DNA from: Rhabditoides inermis
Taxonomy: Eukaryota; Nematoda; Chromadorea; Rhabditida; Rhabditidae
Direction: 5' to 3'
Length of the DNA: 64,000 bases
NCBI GenBank assembly: GCA_963966185.1
Contig: CAWZYM010000374.1
Coordinates: forward strand, 1-64,000
Made by a program: the position numbers and the translations under genes. The notes under the pieces are model-generated. The model was not told where the DNA came from. It saw only the letters and a list, made by a program, of their open reading frames with translations, and made no database searches. Below, piece by piece: positions 61,110-64,000 of this stretch (position 1 is its first letter; each line of letters starts with the position of its first letter).

Positions 61110-61378
61110 TCAGTTCTTGGCAGATTTGTCGTGCTTCTTGTGTCCGTGGTAGGCGTTCTTCAGGATGGTCTGGAAAGAGAGAGGGTTAGAGAGAGAGAGA
61201 GAGAGGGGGGGGGCGGGAGAGAGAGGGGGGACCTTCTGATCCTCAGGCAGCTTGTCGACCTCTGCCTGGATCTGCGTCTTCTTGTCCTCACGCGAGAGAG
61301 CAGAGTTCTGCAAATCGCATTCTCTCCTTGCCTCTCTCTCCCCTCCCTATTTCTTTCTCCTTCTCTCTCCTTTCCCAG

Positions 61379-61417
<39 letters not shown>

Positions 61418-61719
61418 CTTCCCTCTCTCTCACCCTCTATCTCTTACCTCCCTGATCTTCTTGATGGCTTCCAGAGTGTCAGGGTTCACTCCCTTCAGAG
61501 CCTCGGCCTTCTTTGCCTGAGTAACAATCATAGATAGATGAGAAAAGAAAGAGAACGAGTACAGATGAATTTATTGACAAATTGTCTATATAATCCAACT
61601 CACCATCTTCTCCTCGTGCTTCTTCTGGAGTGCCTCGAACTTGGCCTTCACATCCGGGGTCTGGGCGTTGATGAAGGCAGCGATTGCCGTCTTCTTGTCC
61701 TAGAGAGAGGGGGAGTAAG

Positions 61720-61783
<64 letters not shown>

Positions 61784-64000
61784 GATATTTACCTCCTTGG
61801 TCTTGTCACCGCGCACGATTGCGTGGAATTGGTCGATGATGTCCTGAAAGTATCGTTAATGGCAATAAATCAGCTTTCTATCGTGATGTTCGAAATAAAA
61901 TGCATCCCGATGGTGGCATCGGCGCAATTTGTCACGATGATATTTTCATTCACAATGCGCTGGACAAATGTGAGATCTTTGCTGACTATTTTGAATCAGT
62001 TTATCGCGATTCCATCACACCACCTGGTGCTGACTTGCCTAAACTACCACATTCACTTGATATGATTGACATTACCCTTCTCGAAGTTCATAAAATCATT
62101 TCCAAACTCGATTCCAAATATAACACTTCTCCAGATGGTATTAACAACGTGTTTCTGAAACGTACGGCAACTTCCATATCGGTTCCATTGACGATTCTTT
62201 TTGCAATGTCCATGTCTGTCAGAGAAATCCCATCTATTTGGAAAGAAGCTTGGGTGAAACCATTATTCAAAAAAGGCGCACGTGAATCTGTCTCAAACTA
62301 CAGACCGATTTCTCTCACATGTAGCATCTCTAAAGTTATGGAAAGAATATGCGTTCAGCAGATTACAAAATACTTAGAAAAGCACAACCTACTCTCCAAA
62401 AAACAATTTGGTTTTCGCAAAAATCGATCCACTAATGCACAACTAATTGAATGTCATATGAATTGGTGCAAGCATATTTCATCTGGTTCCGTAATAGATT
62501 GCATCTATTTCGACTTTAAAAAAGCATTTGATACCATCAACCATGACCTTCTTTTCAAGAAACTTGACGCTATCGGTATTCGCGGTAATGCTCTTGGCTG
62601 GATAATTGAATTTCTCAAAAATCGCAAGCAATCTGTTATGATTGGATCTAAGCGTTCCTCACCGCGCACTGTTAATTGTGGCGTTCCACAAGGTTCGTGT
62701 CTTGGACCCTTGCTGTTCAACATTTTCATAGATAACATTCCTGATAATTTACCAGATGGCGTTTATTATGCGCTTTATGCAGACGATTTGAAAATTTACT
62801 TTCCTTTTGATTTTACCAGTACTTCTGCGAAGTCTATTTTCCAAAAAGCCATTGACATAGTCGCAGCATGGTCAGCTTCATGGGGACTTCAGATATCCAC
62901 TGAGAAAACTCAAATATTGCATGTAGGCAAGCGGAATCCAAAGCACACTTATATCGTCCACGACTCAACTCTAAAACCAGTAGATTCTGCAAAGGATCTT
63001 GGTATTCTCATGAGTAATAACTTATTGTTCCGTGATCATTTCAAACAAATAATTCAACAAACTCTGTATTCTATAAATGATTTTTTTCGGACATACAAAA
63101 CACGAAATCCCACACTACTGATCACCGCATACACAACCTATTTTCGCTGTAAATTAGAATATTGCACTGAGCTCTGGAACCCTACTGATGTTGCTTCTGT
63201 AAACCTAATTGAGAGCATACAACGCTATTATACTCGTCGTGTGTGTCAGCGTATCGGGCGCAGCCTATCATATCCTCAACGCCTTGAGCTTTTCAATCTT
63301 CAAACTCTCGAAAATAGACGATTCTTGAATGATGTCACATACATTCACAAAGTAATCCACTCGAAAACTATATTGGACTATCATGGTCTTTTTGCAATTA
63401 TTCCATCTCGTACTCGTGGCTCTCATGAATTTAGAATTGTTCCATCATTTGATCACACAGGCCGTACCAGCACTTTTTTAAGCAGAACCTTCGCAATATG
63501 GAATGCGCTTTCTCGTGACCTAATCTCCATCAATGATCCCTCTATCTTCAAATCACAACTCTCTACATTAGATCTCATGCCACCTAGCAAATTGCGCAAC
63601 CTATAGAGAGCTCTCCCCCCACTTCCTTTTCCATGTAATACTATGTGATTATGTTCGTGTTCAATATCATTGAAACCCCGTTTATACCTGCCGTTTGTAT
63701 TGCTCACTTTTTGTTTATAATTGCGTTTTTTTTTCCATGTTATCGGTAATAAACCTATCAACTATTGTTTCTGAAATATGTTCTGTGTATACGTTTCGAG
63801 TTTCTCGTATAAGATCGTTTACTTCTCATAACGAACGAGCTGTAAGGTACAAATATGGTGCAGAGCATCCATAAAGATGATCGAATGAATATCATTGTAC
63901 CTCTTCTGATTTCTCTCCTCATGCCTACCTTGCTGACTCCTTGGAGCTCCGATGGGGTGTGATCTGCTCCTTTTCCCGTGTGCTCGGGACGGGCAGAAAC
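61110..64000 (-). CDS. DUF148 (SXP/RAL-2-like) secreted nematode protein, 5' partial
   Basis: Minus-strand exons: ...HTPSELQGVSK (63929 to beyond the window), then DIIDQFHAIVRGDKTKE (about 61797-61848), DKKTAIAAFINAQTPDVKAK (about 61605-61700), AKKAEALKGVNPDTLEAIKK (about 61448-61519), NSALSREDKKTQIQAEVDKL (about 61235-61310), and TILKNAYHGHKKHDKSAKN with stop 61112-61110. The ALSREDKKxQIQAEVDKLP segment fits the DUF148 consensus of nematode SXP/RAL-2 proteins, which are small, helical, secreted and often immunogenic. The N-terminus and signal peptide lie beyond the right edge. The intron 61849-63928 contains the LINE. Confidence 0.72.
61850..63780 (+). mobile_element. Non-LTR retrotransposon (CR1/jockey-like LINE), 5' truncated
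   Basis: A 568-codon ORF (61900-63606) contains a near-complete RT: AWVKPLFKKGARESVSNYRP + IS, FGFRKNRSTNAQLIE, CIYFDFKKAFDTINHDLLF, GVPQGSCLGPLLFNIFIDNI and YALYADDLKIY, all catalytic motifs intact. A C-terminal region includes YYTRRVCQRIGRSLSYPQR. Coding similarity begins upstream of the first ATG (YRDVRNK near 61880), so the ORF is truncated at the 5' end and the endonuclease is missing. The 3' tail reads CGGTAATAAACCTATC. It lies antisense in an intron of the DUF148 gene. The clean ORF suggests a recent insertion. Confidence 0.88.

Noticed and set aside
1..64000. CRISPR arrays, operons or prokaryotic features
   Set aside because: No spaced direct repeats; splicing and gene families show a nematode genome.

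Overview
The window looks like a gene-dense nematode chromosome arm. Supporting families are a srv-like 7TM chemoreceptor, a NAS-type astacin (astacin-EGF-CUB-TSP1), multi-CAP (SCP/TAPS) secreted proteins, a Kunitz/lustrin protein, and a DUF148 (SXP/RAL-2) protein. Introns are mostly short and end in TTTCAG, and one ATG (13478) sits directly after a TTTCAG that could be a trans-splice acceptor. The species cannot be named from the sequence. GA/CT microsatellites are abundant and lie almost entirely in introns.

Layout. 1-2284 is a decayed copy of 9600-12560: a CAP gene plus exon 1 of a chemoreceptor. 2300-6180 holds MULE and unidentified element relics. 6181-10636 (-) is a three-CAP-domain secreted protein. 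11449-12548 (-) is an intact srv-like receptor. 13478-18368 (+) is an SLC4 anion transporter, followed by a LINE fragment. 19765-26130 (-) is an astacin that seems to lack one exon of its catalytic domain; a perfect 121-bp inverted repeat lies in the gap. 26328-32262 (+) is a TNP2/Transposase_21-like gene. One of its introns holds antisense decayed pieces of a dynein heavy chain and an ARID2-like gene. 32804-34614 (+) is an unrecognised multi-exon gene. 35300-44315 (-) is an HMIT-type sugar/inositol transporter whose introns carry a TTAA MITE, a foldback element with a tRNA-like sequence, and a possible nested secreted-protein ORF. 44979-54139 (-) encodes an eight-Kunitz secreted protein. 55222-55293 is tRNA-Ala(AGC). 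58231-58751 (+) has a clathrin-box ORF, 59433-59979 (-) a broken mitochondrial-carrier-like locus, and 61110-64000 (-) a DUF148 gene with an antisense LINE in an intron.

Most of the intact genes encode secreted or membrane proteins (extracellular matrix, cuticle processing, transport, chemosensation), and no operon-like functional unit is evident. The most unusual signals are a 9-mer, TACGTTTCA, found at least 23 times on both strands and mostly in introns; the transposase gene with captured host-gene fragments; and several fresh-looking foldback or TIR elements. Many one-base indels occur in the duplicated CAP region. They may be real decay or unpolished long-read errors.
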